Notes under the pieces: generated by a model
Told to the model about the DNA's origin: nothing
Database searches by the model: none
What the model saw: only the letters and a program-made list of their open reading frames with translations
In this document: in pieces, positions 26,618 to 34,516 of the stretch
Position numbering within the stretch: the first letter of the stretch is position 1
How the letters are laid out: each line of letters opens with the position of its first letter
Position numbers and translations under genes: made by a program
Source of the DNA: Marilutibacter chinensis
GTDB lineage: Bacteria > Pseudomonadota > Gammaproteobacteria > Xanthomonadales > Xanthomonadaceae
Direction: 5' to 3'
Assembly (NCBI RefSeq): GCF_021725675.1
Contig: NZ_JAKJPO010000001.1
Coordinates: 434,001-498,000, forward strand
DNA: 64,000 bases

Positions 26618-26696
26618 CATGTCATCTACCGGCTCATGCCGGCCCTTTTTCGTGCCATCCACCGGCTCATGCCGGCCCGTTCTTGCGCCACCCGCG
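26598..26696 (+). repeat. Three tandem 33-bp copies of the tRNA terminator region
   Basis: GGCTCATGCCGGCCC recurs at 26598, 26631 and 26664, exactly 33 bases apart. Copies 1 and 2 keep the CTTTTTC tail; copy 3 has GTTCTTG instead. The links between copies (ATGTCATCTACC, GTGCCATCCACC) also match, so the whole unit was duplicated twice. The later copies keep only a 5-bp stem, CCGGC/GCCGG. Confidence 0.9.
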
Positions 26697-26752
26697 GCCG
26701 GCGGCACAGACTTTCCGTGCTGCCGTACCGGCCGCCACGACTGGAGACGCCG

Positions 26753-27112
26753 ATGCCGTCCGCAACGCCCCTGCTCTACCACAACCCGCGCTGCTCGAAG
26801 TCGCGCGCGGCGCTGGCGCTGCTGAACGAACGCGGGATCGAGCCCGGGATCGTCGCCTATCTGGAGCAGCCGCCGTCGATCGACGAGCTGCGCGCCCTGC
26901 TCGCCCGGCTGGGCCTGGGCGCGCGCGAGCTGCTGCGCAAGGGCGAGGCCGAGTACGAGGAGCTGGGCCTGGACGATCCGGCGCTGGGCGACGAAGCCCT
27001 GATCGCGGCAATGCACATGCATCCGCGGCTGATCGAACGGCCGATCCTGGTCGTCGGCGAACGCGCGGTGATCGGCCGGCCGCCCGAACGGGTGCTGGAA
27101 CTGCTGGACTGA
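26753..27112 (+). CDS. ArsC-family protein (arsenate reductase/YfgD type, glutaredoxin-linked)
   Basis: The product is 119 residues from the ATG at 26753, about average for the family. The active-site cysteine lies in LYHNPRCSKSRAALALLNER. The later RPILVVGERAVIGRPPE carries the conserved Arg and Pro region. True ArsC enzymes reduce arsenate with glutaredoxin, but close YfgD-type relatives have no proven arsenate role, and no arsR, arsB or acr3 gene is nearby. I therefore name only the family. Confidence 0.88.
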   Translation: MPSATPLLYHNPRCSKSRAALALLNERGIEPGIVAYLEQPPSIDELRALLARLGLGARELLRKGEAEYEELGLDDPALGDEALIAAMHMHPRLIERPILVVGERAVIGRPPERVLELLD

Positions 27113-27164
27113 CGCGTTCAAGCTTGAGTCGAATGCGCGGGACGTGCCGTGAGTGGCTGGGACA

Positions 27165-28080
27165 TCAACCCATGATTGTCTGCCATCGGTCGTTCCGGAT
27201 GAGTCCGACGGTACGTTCGGCAAATGACCAGATTCCCCAGTCGCTGCTTCGCAGAACGGTGAATTGCAGCTGCTTGCGGTTCGGTATTTCCAGAGGCACG
27301 AGGTCATCCCCCGACACTTTGTCTATCCCCGCAAGATGCGCCGCATAGATAGAACCCGCGTGGGAGGCTATGCCCCAGTAGTGCCGATCCTCATCGCTAT
27401 GATTGAGGACCTGCCACTGGTCACCCGATCCAATCAGGACCACGCCATTTCCGCCTGAAATCGCATAACCCTGGCCTGCAAGGGTACAGATACTTGTAAG
27501 GTCCGTATTGGTCGGGATATCCAGCGTGGTCCAGCGCTTGCCGTTGAAGTGTGCGGCATAGCCATCGGAGGTAACGGCAACGAAGTCATTTCTGTTGGCG
27601 CCGGCGATGTCTTCGATGGTGACGTCCTCACCCTCGACTCTGAGGGGGGGGGAGAGTTTCGATCGTCTCGTTATTCAGCCGATAGACTTGCCCGACCGAG
27701 CCCACGCAGATCACATCGTCACCGATGATGCGTATCCGCCGCAGCGGCCCTTCGTCGTCTACCGGCAAGTTTGGAAACAGTGTGCGAGAAGCGCCCAGCT
27801 CATCTTTGGTCGTGGGGATCTTCCAATCGAAACGGACAATGGTGCCGTTTTCTCCCAATACATAGGCCAGGCCGTCGGCGCTGGCATCGACCGACAATAT
27901 CGCTTCGCCGGCCAGGGAGAAGTCGAGCCAGAGGCCATTCTTCTTAACGCCCACCCGGTTCTTCGGATCGTCATAGTCATCGCCAACGGTGCAGGCGAGG
28001 ATGACGACATCGGGCGCGGGGCTTACGCCCTCCTGGATAAAGGCGTCTTGGATGAATTCGGAGTCTGAAATGCCATTCAT
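27165..28080 (-). pseudogene. Beta-propeller-like gene broken by a +1 frameshift in a C9 tract
   Basis: The ATG at 28080 (MNGISDSEFIQDAFIQEG) follows AAAGGAACC. The first frame stops soon after TIETLPPPQSRG. If the homopolymer at 27644-27652 had eight instead of nine C, the frame would continue as LPPLRVEGEDVTIEDIAG through FVAVTSDGYAAHFNGKRW to the stop at 27165, giving one 304-residue protein. Both halves have the same style: short beta strands with SVDASADGLAYVLGENGT, VICVGSVGQVYRL and YAISGGNGVVLIGSG, which look like blades of a WD40/BNR propeller. GC content is well below that of the neighbours. The cause may be a sequencing error, phase variation or real decay. Propellers of this sort are often immunity proteins beside polymorphic toxins, which is inference here. 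Confidence 0.75.
27644..27652 (-). repeat. Nine-base C homopolymer (minus strand) at the frameshift site
   Basis: The plus strand reads TGA, nine G, then AGAG. The tract sits inside the propeller-like gene, exactly where the reading frame changes. Confidence 0.95.
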
Positions 28081-28191
28081 GAGCAGGTTCCTTTTTTAGG
28101 CATCAGGTTCGCATTGGGCGGCGCGGCTGCTTGGCGCGCGGCAGCGGGTCGCTGGGTTTTACTTTCAACGTCATACTGGCGTGCCCCCGCT
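28077..28191 (-). other. Possible 3' remnant of a gene overlapping the propeller start
   Basis: An open frame ends in NANLMPKKGTCS and its TGA overlaps the ATG at 28080 by 4 bases (ATGA), as in coupled toxin-immunity pairs. Only about 37 residues lie between the end of the FMN enzyme gene at 28192 and this stop. It could be the tail of a lost upstream gene. It could also be chance: another short frame, MTLKVKPSDPLPRAKQPRRP, exists in the same strip at 28174-28103. Confidence 0.25.
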
Positions 28192-29814
28192 TCATAGCGA
28201 CTTGTCCCGGCGCATCGCCTCGACCTTCGACGGCGCGGCGAACGAGTCACTGCTCGCATCGGCCCAGAAGTCGCGGAACACCGCGTGCTCGGGTACCTGG
28301 CCGAGCAGCTCGCCGGGCCTGAGGAATCTGTGCAGCGCCGCCAGCGAGCGCACTTCGATTGGCGAGACCCGTCGCAGGATGTGTTCCGGGCCGACCTGGC
28401 CGGGTTCGCTCAATCCGGCCGCGCACAGCATGTCTCGCAGCGCTTTCAGCGTGTTCTGCTGGAAACCCGCCACCCGCACCGCCTTGTCGTCGACGTCGAG
28501 GCGGCGCCAGCGCGACGGGTCCTGGGTCGCGACCCCGGTGGGACAGCGGTCGGTATGGCAGCTCAGCGACTGGATGCAGCCCAGCGCGAACATGAAGCCC
28601 CGGGCGGCGTTGCACCAGTCCGCCCCCATCGCCAGTGTCCGGGCGAGATCGAAGGCGCTGGTGATCCGGCCCGCCGCACCGATCCGCACCCGGTCGCGCA
28701 GGTTCAGACCGACCAGGGTGTTGTGCACCAGCATCAGGGCCTCATGCATCGGCAGGCCGACATGGTCGATGAACTCCGCCGGCGCCGCACCGGTTCCGCC
28801 CTCGGCGCCGTCGACGACGATGAAGTCCGGCAGCACGCCGGTTTCCTGCATCGCCTTGGCGATGCCGAACCACTCCCACGGATGGCCGACGGCGAGCTTG
28901 AAGCCGGTCGGCTTGCCGCCGGACAGCTCGCGCAGGCGCGCCACGAAGGCCAGAAGCGATTTCGGCGAATCGAATGCGCTGTGACGTGCCGGCGAGATGC
29001 AGTCCTCGCCAACCGGCACGCCGCGGGCGGCGGCGATCTCCACGGTCACCTTGGCACCGGGCAGCATGCCGCCATGGCCGGGCTTGGCGCCCTGCGACAG
29101 CTTGATCTCGATCATCCTGACCTGCGGGTCGCGGGCGTTCTCGACGAACCGCTCTTCACTGAAGCTCCCATCCGGGTTCCGGCAGCCGAAGTACCCGGAA
29201 CCGATCTCCCAGACCAGATCGCCGCCGTGCTCGCGGTGGTACGAGGAAATCGAACCCTCGCCGGTGTCGTGATAGAAACCGCCCAGCTTCGCGCCTTTGT
29301 TGAGCGCACGGATCGCGTTGGCCGAGAGCGAGCCGAAGCTCATCGCCGAGACATTGAACACGCTGACCGAGTACGGCTGCGCCGTGGCCTGGCCGACCAC
29401 GACGCGGAAATCGTGCGAACCATGCTCGACCGGGCTCATCGAATGATTGATCCATTCGTAGTCGACCGCGTAGATGTCCTGCAGGCTGCCGAACGGACGC
29501 ACGTCGCTGACCGACTTTGCGCGCTGGTAGACCAGTGCGCGCTGCTGCCGCGAGAACGGCACCTCGTCGGTATCGGACTGTATGAAGTACTGACGCATTT
29601 CCGGACCGATCGATTCCAGCCCATAACGGAAATGCGCCAGGATCGGATAATTGCGCCGCAGCGTGCTGGTCTTCTGCAGCAGGTCCCAGGTGCCCAGCGC
29701 GCTCAACGCACCGAACAGCAGCACCGCCCATCCCCATCCGGGCTGCCAGTACCAGGCGAGCAGCGAAATCACGGTCAGGGCCAGGCAGGCGATGTACGCT
29801 GAATATCGGGACAT
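28192..29814 (-). CDS. FMN-binding glutamate-synthase-family protein, membrane anchored
   Basis: The product is 540 residues from the ATG at 29814. Two N-terminal hydrophobic segments (YIACLALTVISLLAWYW and WAVLLFGALSALGTW) anchor it. The rest is the FMN-binding domain of glutamate synthase: VFNVSAMSFGSLSANAI, KPGHGGMLPGAKVT, VDGAEGGTGAAPAEFID and the iron-sulfur stretch LSCHTDRCPTGVATQDP. No glutaminase domain is present, so it is not a complete GOGAT. The natural reaction of these stand-alone proteins is not known to me; an FMN oxidoreductase role at the membrane is likely. Confidence 0.9.
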   Translation of the reverse strand: MSRYSAYIACLALTVISLLAWYWQPGWGWAVLLFGALSALGTWDLLQKTSTLRRNYPILAHFRYGLESIGPEMRQYFIQSDTDEVPFSRQQRALVYQRAKSVSDVRPFGSLQDIYAVDYEWINHSMSPVEHGSHDFRVVVGQATAQPYSVSVFNVSAMSFGSLSANAIRALNKGAKLGGFYHDTGEGSISSYHREHGGDLVWEIGSGYFGCRNPDGSFSEERFVENARDPQVRMIEIKLSQGAKPGHGGMLPGAKVTVEIAAARGVPVGEDCISPARHSAFDSPKSLLAFVARLRELSGGKPTGFKLAVGHPWEWFGIAKAMQETGVLPDFIVVDGAEGGTGAAPAEFIDHVGLPMHEALMLVHNTLVGLNLRDRVRIGAAGRITSAFDLARTLAMGADWCNAARGFMFALGCIQSLSCHTDRCPTGVATQDPSRWRRLDVDDKAVRVAGFQQNTLKALRDMLCAAGLSEPGQVGPEHILRRVSPIEVRSLAALHRFLRPGELLGQVPEHAVFRDFWADASSDSFAAPSKVEAMRRDKSL

Positions 29815-29859
29815 GCGACGTCGGAAGCTCCATGTTGGAATTGCCCCGCACAACGGCAG

Positions 29860-29926
29860 GCAGGAGCGGCATAAGCCGTGCTGGCGGGTCTGCGTGAAAA
29901 CCCGATCGCGACTTGCGCCGCTCCTA
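29860..29926. repeat. Pair of inverted REP-like elements, copy 2
   Basis: GCAGGAGCGGCATAAGCCGTG (29860-29880) and TCGCGACTTGCGCCGCTCCTAC (29906-29926) face each other in the gap between the FMN enzyme and the transglycosylase. Several positions have diverged from the core. Confidence 0.7.
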
Positions 29927-29966
29927 CGAAGAACATGCGGATCGACAGGATACCGGGTAGCCCGGG

Positions 29967-31193
29967 TCAACCATCGGACGGCGCGGCCGGCTGCACCCCT
30001 GCATCGCGCAGCGCCCGAAGGATCCGCTGGCCGGCGCGGCCATCGGCCGGCTGCAGTTCCAGCCGCACCTGCTCGGCCTCGATAGCGGCCCGGCTGGCCG
30101 AACCGATGATGCCGTCGACTTCGCCGATGTCGTGCCCCCGGGCGAGCAACAACGTCTGCAGCTCGCGACGCTCGGCGCGCGACAGCCCCGGATCGTCGGT
30201 CGGCCACGACGCCACGAAGGGGCCGTATCCACGCAGCCGGTCCGAAAGGTGCGCGATCGCCAGCGCGTAGCTCTCGGCCGCATTGTAGGAATAGATCGCG
30301 TCGAAGTTCTTGAACACGAGGAATGCCGGCCCCTGGCGCCCGGCCGGCAGCAACAGGGCGGCCTGGGTGTTCCCGGGCACGGCGAATGCCTGCCCGTCGA
30401 CCCGTGCGACGCCACGCCCGCTCCAGTACGACAGCGGACGGCGACTGGTCCGTCCGGACACCGCGGTATCGAAGCGGTCCGGCAACCGCACCTCATGTCC
30501 CCAGGGCTGGCCGCTGCGCCATCCCGAACGCTTGAGGTAGTTCGCGGTCGACGCCAGCGCATCGGGAACGCTGTCGACCAGGTCGCGGCGGCCGTCGCCG
30601 TCGAAGTCGACGGCGATCCTGCGATAGGTCGAGGGCATGAACTGGGTATGGCCGAACGCACCGGCCCAGGAGCCGACCAGCTTGTCTGCGGCGACGTCGC
30701 CGGACTGCACGATCCGCAGCGTCTCCAGCAACTCGCCACGGAAGAAGCCCTGCCGGCGCCCCATGCACGAGAGTGTGGTCAGCGAGGTCAGCAACGGGCG
30801 CTTGCCGAACACATCGCCGTAATCGCTTTCCACGCCCCATACCGCGACCACGGTGGCCGGATCGACGCCGTAGGCCGCCTCGACCCGCGACAGCGTGTCG
30901 GCATGTGTCTGCAGCATCGCGCGACCATCGGCGACGCGCTCCTCGTCGACCAGGCCGGCCATGTAATCCCAGATCGGCGTGGTGAACTCGGGCTGGCGGT
31001 CGAGCAGCTCCAGCAGCGAAGGGTCGGCGACGACTCCGGCGACGTGGGTGTCGAAGGTCGTCGCGTCGATGCCCGCAGCCAGCGCCCTGCCGCGAAGCGA
31101 CTGCACGCAGCTGCCGATGTCCGCAGCTGTGGCGGTGGTACAGAAGCCGGCGCCCAGCAGCGCGGCGACGAGGATCGGGATCCGTATGTGCAT
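29967..31193 (-). CDS. Lytic murein transglycosylase, MltB family
   Basis: The product is 408 residues. The signal peptide ends near residue 23 (TTATA/ADIGS). The catalytic Glu is in VVAVWGVESDYGDVFGKRP, and GSWAGAFGHTQFMPSTYRR and DFDGDGRRDLVDSVPDAL are classic MltB stretches. The C-terminus (RRELQTLLLARGHDIGEVDG) is a peptidoglycan-binding domain 1. The enzyme cleaves the MurNAc-GlcNAc bond with 1,6-anhydro ring formation in the periplasm. There is no lipobox, so it is a soluble periplasmic form. It is a single gene between a REP pair and the beta-helix gene. Confidence 0.93.
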   Translation of the reverse strand: MHIRIPILVAALLGAGFCTTATAADIGSCVQSLRGRALAAGIDATTFDTHVAGVVADPSLLELLDRQPEFTTPIWDYMAGLVDEERVADGRAMLQTHADTLSRVEAAYGVDPATVVAVWGVESDYGDVFGKRPLLTSLTTLSCMGRRQGFFRGELLETLRIVQSGDVAADKLVGSWAGAFGHTQFMPSTYRRIAVDFDGDGRRDLVDSVPDALASTANYLKRSGWRSGQPWGHEVRLPDRFDTAVSGRTSRRPLSYWSGRGVARVDGQAFAVPGNTQAALLLPAGRQGPAFLVFKNFDAIYSYNAAESYALAIAHLSDRLRGYGPFVASWPTDDPGLSRAERRELQTLLLARGHDIGEVDGIIGSASRAAIEAEQVRLELQPADGRAGQRILRALRDAGVQPAAPSDG

Positions 31194-31384
31194 CGCACCA
31201 GCTTACCTGCTGCCATGTGCAAACCGGATCATCGGCCATGCATCGGGATCGATCCCTCCATCGACTTCACGATGCGGGATGGCCCGTTGCGTCGCGGCCA
31301 TCCCGACCGCCAGCGGGAGCTGGCGGGCCCGTTCCTGGTGGAAGGGGCCCGGCCGCCAGTGCCTCCGTCCGGAGTGCCGTCACC

Positions 31385-33475
31385 TCAGGGTTGCGCGTCT
31401 TCGATCTGCAGATCGTCCAGGTAGAACGACGTGCCGGCGGAGCCCGTTCCCACCAGCACCACCGAAACGGTCGCCGCGCCTGCGGGTGCCTGCACGACCG
31501 CATCCACCGACTGCCATCCGGCTTCCTGCACCGGCAGCGCCAGCACGCTGGTGTCCAGCACCTGTCCGTCTCCGGCGCGCCAGTCCAGCACCAGCCGGGG
31601 ATTCACGGGATTGCCGACGCCACCCCGCACCCAGACGCTCACGGACTTGTTGCCCGGCGAGGCGGCATAACCCGGGTAGTTCGCCACCTCCACCCCCCAA
31701 TACGCATCGACGACATCCACGCGCAGGCTGTAGCCGCCGCCGTGCGCCTGTGCGTCGCTGCGGGCCACTTCCGCGCCGTACCACGCGCCCCATGAGCCCA
31801 GCGATCCTTCCAGGGTCGCGGTGTCGGCATCGACCAGGTTGCCGACGGGGCCCGGTCCCGGCCCCCCGGACTGATCGCTGGTGCTGCCGGTATCCTGCAG
31901 GTAGGGCGCGACCTGCCATGCAGCGAAGCCGATGCGCTCGCCCCATCGCTTTGCGAACTGCCACGGACCGAAGTAGCGGTTCTCCGCGAAGCGGTTGCCG
32001 GCGTTGAACATCACCTGTTCCTGGATCTCGGCGACGGTGTATGGCGACCAGGGCAGATTGTCGGCGCCCGTGGCGATCAGCGCCTGTACGCCGCAGTAGT
32101 CGGCACCCTCGCAGGGGACGACATCCGGATCGAAATGGAATTCGTTGCGCACCACCTCGATGTTGCGCGCGTGCCAGCGGCAGTCGGTGCGATACGGCTC
32201 TTCGGCGATCCGCGTGTAGCACGGGTGAGCGGCGTTGATCGGATCGACGTAGTCGTAATCGTGCGGCCCCGGGATCAGCGTGGGCGTCACGAACGGCGTG
32301 CAATAGCCCTTGCTGGTGTTGCCGTTCGAATTGCAGAACCGGTTGGTGTTCTCGTAGATCGACACGCCCGAGAAATTGTTCTCGAAATAGTTGTCGTGGA
32401 CGCGGATCCTGGCAGCGCCGGACGTCGCGGTGGACAGGCGCGAGTCGCCGCCGGACTCGGACAGGTAGATCGCCGGCGCCGGCGACCCCTGGTTGCGCAG
32501 CCCCTTGACCCAGGCGTTGTTGATCAGCGCGTTGCCGCGGATCGTCGCGTTGTAGCTGATCTCGTACCAGATGCCCTCGTCATCGTTGTTCTCGATGTAA
32601 TTGCCTTCGAACAGGAAGTCGATGTTGTTGGTGTCCGCCCACAGACCGACGCTCTTGTTGTCGTGGACCCAGTTGTTGGTCACGCGGGCGCCCTGCACGT
32701 CCCAGAACTTGCCGCCGCCGCTGCAGCCGCAGCCGGGCTCCAGCACTTCCCAGTCGTCGGTGTTGTTTCCTGCGATCTCGTTGTGGTCCAGCTCGATGCC
32801 GGTGATCGCCGGGCCGCCCTCCACCGGCATCTTGAACATGCTGAAACCATACTGCCCGTTGTCCTTCAGGCAGTTGTAGCGGACGGTGTTTCCGCTGCCG
32901 AGGAACACGCCGGCGCCGTCGTTGTCGACGACGGTGTTGTACTCGATCAGCCAGCCGTCTCCCGCATCGTGATTGACCACGCCTTCGTTGTTGTTGTCCA
33001 GCCCGCGACCGAAGTTGCGGATGGTCAGGTGGCGGATGGTGACGTTGGTGGCGGTGCCGGTGAAGGCGTACAGGTTGAGGTTGCGTCCGTCGATCACCGC
33101 GCCCGGAGCGCCGACGTAGGTCGCGCCATCACGGGCGATGATCTGCCCGTACAGATCATCGCCGAGCGTATGCACGCCGGGTGCGAACCAGAACGTCGCG
33201 CCCGGACGGTTGAAGTCGAATCCGCTGTTGTCGCCGGCGGGAACGACAATGGCGCCGCCCGGTGGTGTCGCCGGACCGTCGAGCACGGCCGCGTTTCCAC
33301 ATATGCGTGCCGGCGGCTCCATCGGCCAGGGTGTGCTGCTGTCCGCAGCCCCTGCTCCGCCCTGGGCATGTGCGGCATCGGCGCCCAGCCCGGAAGCGGC
33401 CATGGCGAACACGAAAGCCGGTACGCCGACGGAACGAAAACGACGGAAGAGCGGCTGGCGTCGTGCAATGGACAT
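31385..33475 (-). CDS. Secreted right-handed beta-helix protein with C-terminal carbohydrate-binding-like domain
   Basis: The product is 696 residues. The ATG at 33475 follows a perfect AAGGAGGT, 5 bases away. The signal peptide ends near residue 37 (GADAAHA/QGG). Residues 100-400 are parallel beta-helix coils (NVTIRHLTIRNFGRGLDNNN, GNTVRYNCLKDNGQYGFSMF, FLFEGNYIENNDDEGIWYEI). Residues 545-696 form a beta-sandwich of CBM4/9-like type (LEGSLGSWGAWYGAEVARSD, SFYLDDLQIED). Such proteins are often polysaccharide lyases, epimerases or adhesins; no catalytic set can be fixed here. It stands alone. Confidence 0.87.
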   Translation of the reverse strand: MSIARRQPLFRRFRSVGVPAFVFAMAASGLGADAAHAQGGAGAADSSTPWPMEPPARICGNAAVLDGPATPPGGAIVVPAGDNSGFDFNRPGATFWFAPGVHTLGDDLYGQIIARDGATYVGAPGAVIDGRNLNLYAFTGTATNVTIRHLTIRNFGRGLDNNNEGVVNHDAGDGWLIEYNTVVDNDGAGVFLGSGNTVRYNCLKDNGQYGFSMFKMPVEGGPAITGIELDHNEIAGNNTDDWEVLEPGCGCSGGGKFWDVQGARVTNNWVHDNKSVGLWADTNNIDFLFEGNYIENNDDEGIWYEISYNATIRGNALINNAWVKGLRNQGSPAPAIYLSESGGDSRLSTATSGAARIRVHDNYFENNFSGVSIYENTNRFCNSNGNTSKGYCTPFVTPTLIPGPHDYDYVDPINAAHPCYTRIAEEPYRTDCRWHARNIEVVRNEFHFDPDVVPCEGADYCGVQALIATGADNLPWSPYTVAEIQEQVMFNAGNRFAENRYFGPWQFAKRWGERIGFAAWQVAPYLQDTGSTSDQSGGPGPGPVGNLVDADTATLEGSLGSWGAWYGAEVARSDAQAHGGGYSLRVDVVDAYWGVEVANYPGYAASPGNKSVSVWVRGGVGNPVNPRLVLDWRAGDGQVLDTSVLALPVQEAGWQSVDAVVQAPAGAATVSVVLVGTGSAGTSFYLDDLQIEDAQP

Positions 33476-33892
33476 CACGGACCTCCTTGTTGAGTGATCG
33501 TGCGGACCGCGGACCGGCCGGTCCGGCGCAATGCGAGAGTCTGCTGCAGCGCATCGGCAAAGACCTGCGACGCGATCACAGTAGGCACAGGAAAGCGCCA
33601 TCGGATCCGCCTTCACCGGAACGGAGGCGTCGCCGCCGCGCCGGCTTGGACAAGCGCGGGTGACCCCGTCCCCGCATTCCAACGGAATCCTCACCGGCAG
33701 ACCGGTGGCACGACAGCAACTGCAAATGCCGCTGCGGGCGGAGGGAAGCCGCTTCCCGCGGAGACCGGGACGGCTTTGGGCGAGCACCCGGGGGCTGAAG
33801 CGGAATGGCACGTCGTTCGCCGGCGCCTTCTGCCCCGCCCCGGCTCTCGCCATCAACGCGGACGCCCCTCGGATCGCGTCCCCGCGTTCGCC
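33476..33892. other. 417-base gap without a gene
   Basis: This lies between the beta-helix gene and tRNA-Leu. It holds the ribosome site and palindrome of the beta-helix gene at its left end. I see no convincing open frame, terminator or repeat in the rest, although its codon-like composition keeps long chance frames open. Confidence 0.6.
33510..33525. promoter_or_regulatory. 16-bp perfect palindrome upstream of the beta-helix gene
   Basis: CGGACCGGCCGGTCCG is its own complement and lies 35 bases before the ATG at 33475. It could be an operator for a dimeric regulator or fold as an RNA hairpin in the leader. Nothing in the sequence names the regulator. Confidence 0.45.
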
Positions 33893-33980
33893 TGGTGCCC
33901 GGAGCCGGGATCGAACCGGCACGGCCTCGCGGCCGGCAGATTTTAAGTCTGCTGCGTCTACCAGTTTCGCCATCCGGGCA
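33893..33980 (-). tRNA. tRNA-Leu (anticodon TAA)
   Basis: This is 88 bases including CCA. The 5' end is GCCCGGATGGCGAAACTGG with the standard class II D-arm. The anticodon loop ACTTAAAAT gives TAA, and a long variable arm (CCGGCCGCGAGGCCG) precedes the T-loop GGTTCGATC. Acceptor pairing is TGCCCGG/CCGGGCA. It is the third tRNA of the Gly-Cys-Leu group downstream of pgsA, matching E. coli glyW-cysT-leuZ in order. Confidence 0.95.
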
Positions 33981-34005
33981 GCGCTCTGGAGGCCGGCAGC
34001 TTACC

Positions 34006-34123
34006 GCAGGAGCGACGCGGGCCGTGAGCCGCTGCAGAAACGGTCGTGGGAGCGGCGTAAGCCGCGATCGGGAACGCGATCAGTTCATCCGGAAGCTCAA
34101 TCGCGGCCTGCGCCGTTCCTGCG
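34006..34123. repeat. REP-like elements between tRNA-Cys and tRNA-Leu, copy 3
   Basis: There are three related units: a degraded one at 34006-34032, GTGGGAGCGGCGTAAGCCGCG near 34046-34068, and the inverted TCGCGGCCTGCGCCGTTCCTG at 34101-34121. The middle copy is the best preserved of the window. They separate two tRNA genes that are usually close together. Confidence 0.75.
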
Positions 34124-34149
34124 TTGGTCGTCCCGGAGCCATCGACCGC

Positions 34150-34185
34150 GAAAAGAAAACGGGACGTCCCTGGAGGAACGTCCCG
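34150..34185 (-). terminator. Terminator after tRNA-Cys
   Basis: Read on the minus strand, CGGGACGTTCC and GGGACGTCCCG form an 11-bp stem (one G-T pair) around TCCA, followed by TTTTCTTTT. It starts 6 bases beyond the CCA end of tRNA-Cys at 34192. Confidence 0.85.
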
Positions 34186-34191
34186 CGAGTC

Positions 34192-34265
34192 TGGAGGCCG
34201 AGGTCGGAATCGAACCGGCGTACACGGATTTGCAATCCGCTGCATAACCACTCTGCCACCCGGCC
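34192..34265 (-). tRNA. tRNA-Cys (anticodon GCA)
   Basis: This is 74 bases with acceptor GGCCGGG paired to CTCGGCC (one G-T), D-loop region TGGCAGAGTGGTTATGC, anticodon loop ATTGCAAAT giving GCA, T-loop GGTTCGATTCC and an encoded CCA. It follows tRNA-Gly on the minus strand, as in E. coli glyW-cysT. Confidence 0.95.
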
Positions 34266-34331
34266 GGTGACTGTCGGCAAGCTTAACGCCTTTGCGGGCG
34301 TCTGCGCACTGCGGCGCTTTTCGCTTCCCGG

Positions 34332-34362
34332 AAAAGACAAAACCCCGCGAGGGGGCTTTGTC
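34332..34362 (-). terminator. Terminator between tRNA-Gly and tRNA-Cys
   Basis: On the minus strand GACAAAGCCCC and GGGGTTTTGTC pair over 11 positions around CTCGC and are followed by TTTT. It lies about 40 bases after the tRNA-Gly end at 34401. Confidence 0.75.
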
Positions 34363-34400
34363 TGAAAGGCTCGCCCGGATCGGACTGGCCTCATCGAAAC

Positions 34401-34476
<76 letters not shown>

Positions 34477-34488
34477 TGAGGAGCCGCC

Positions 34489-34516
34489 ATTTTAGGCATC
34501 GCCACGAAACTGTCAA
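34489..34516 (-). promoter_or_regulatory. Strong promoter of tRNA-Gly
   Basis: On the minus strand a perfect TTGACA, a 16-base spacer and TAAAAT end 12 bases before the tRNA 5' end. The -35 box directly touches the TAG stop codon of pgsA, so transcription would begin about 5 bases before the mature tRNA. Confidence 0.8.

Noticed and set aside
26598..26696. Short CRISPR-like array behind tRNA-Val
   Set aside because: The three units are directly adjacent without unique spacers, and each is a terminator copy; no cas gene is nearby.
26753..27112. Arsenic-resistance operon
   Set aside because: Only an ArsC-like protein is present, with no regulator or transporter; the family includes members without arsenate activity.
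27434..27631. Separate small gene between the two halves of the propeller gene
   Set aside because: Its product (Ser/Pro-rich) is out of frame with both halves; reading C8 gives a better, continuous propeller sequence.
33476..33973. 166-residue N-terminal extension of the beta-helix protein running into tRNA-Leu
   Set aside because: It would overlap the tRNA gene; the perfect ribosome site and signal peptide fix the start at 33475.
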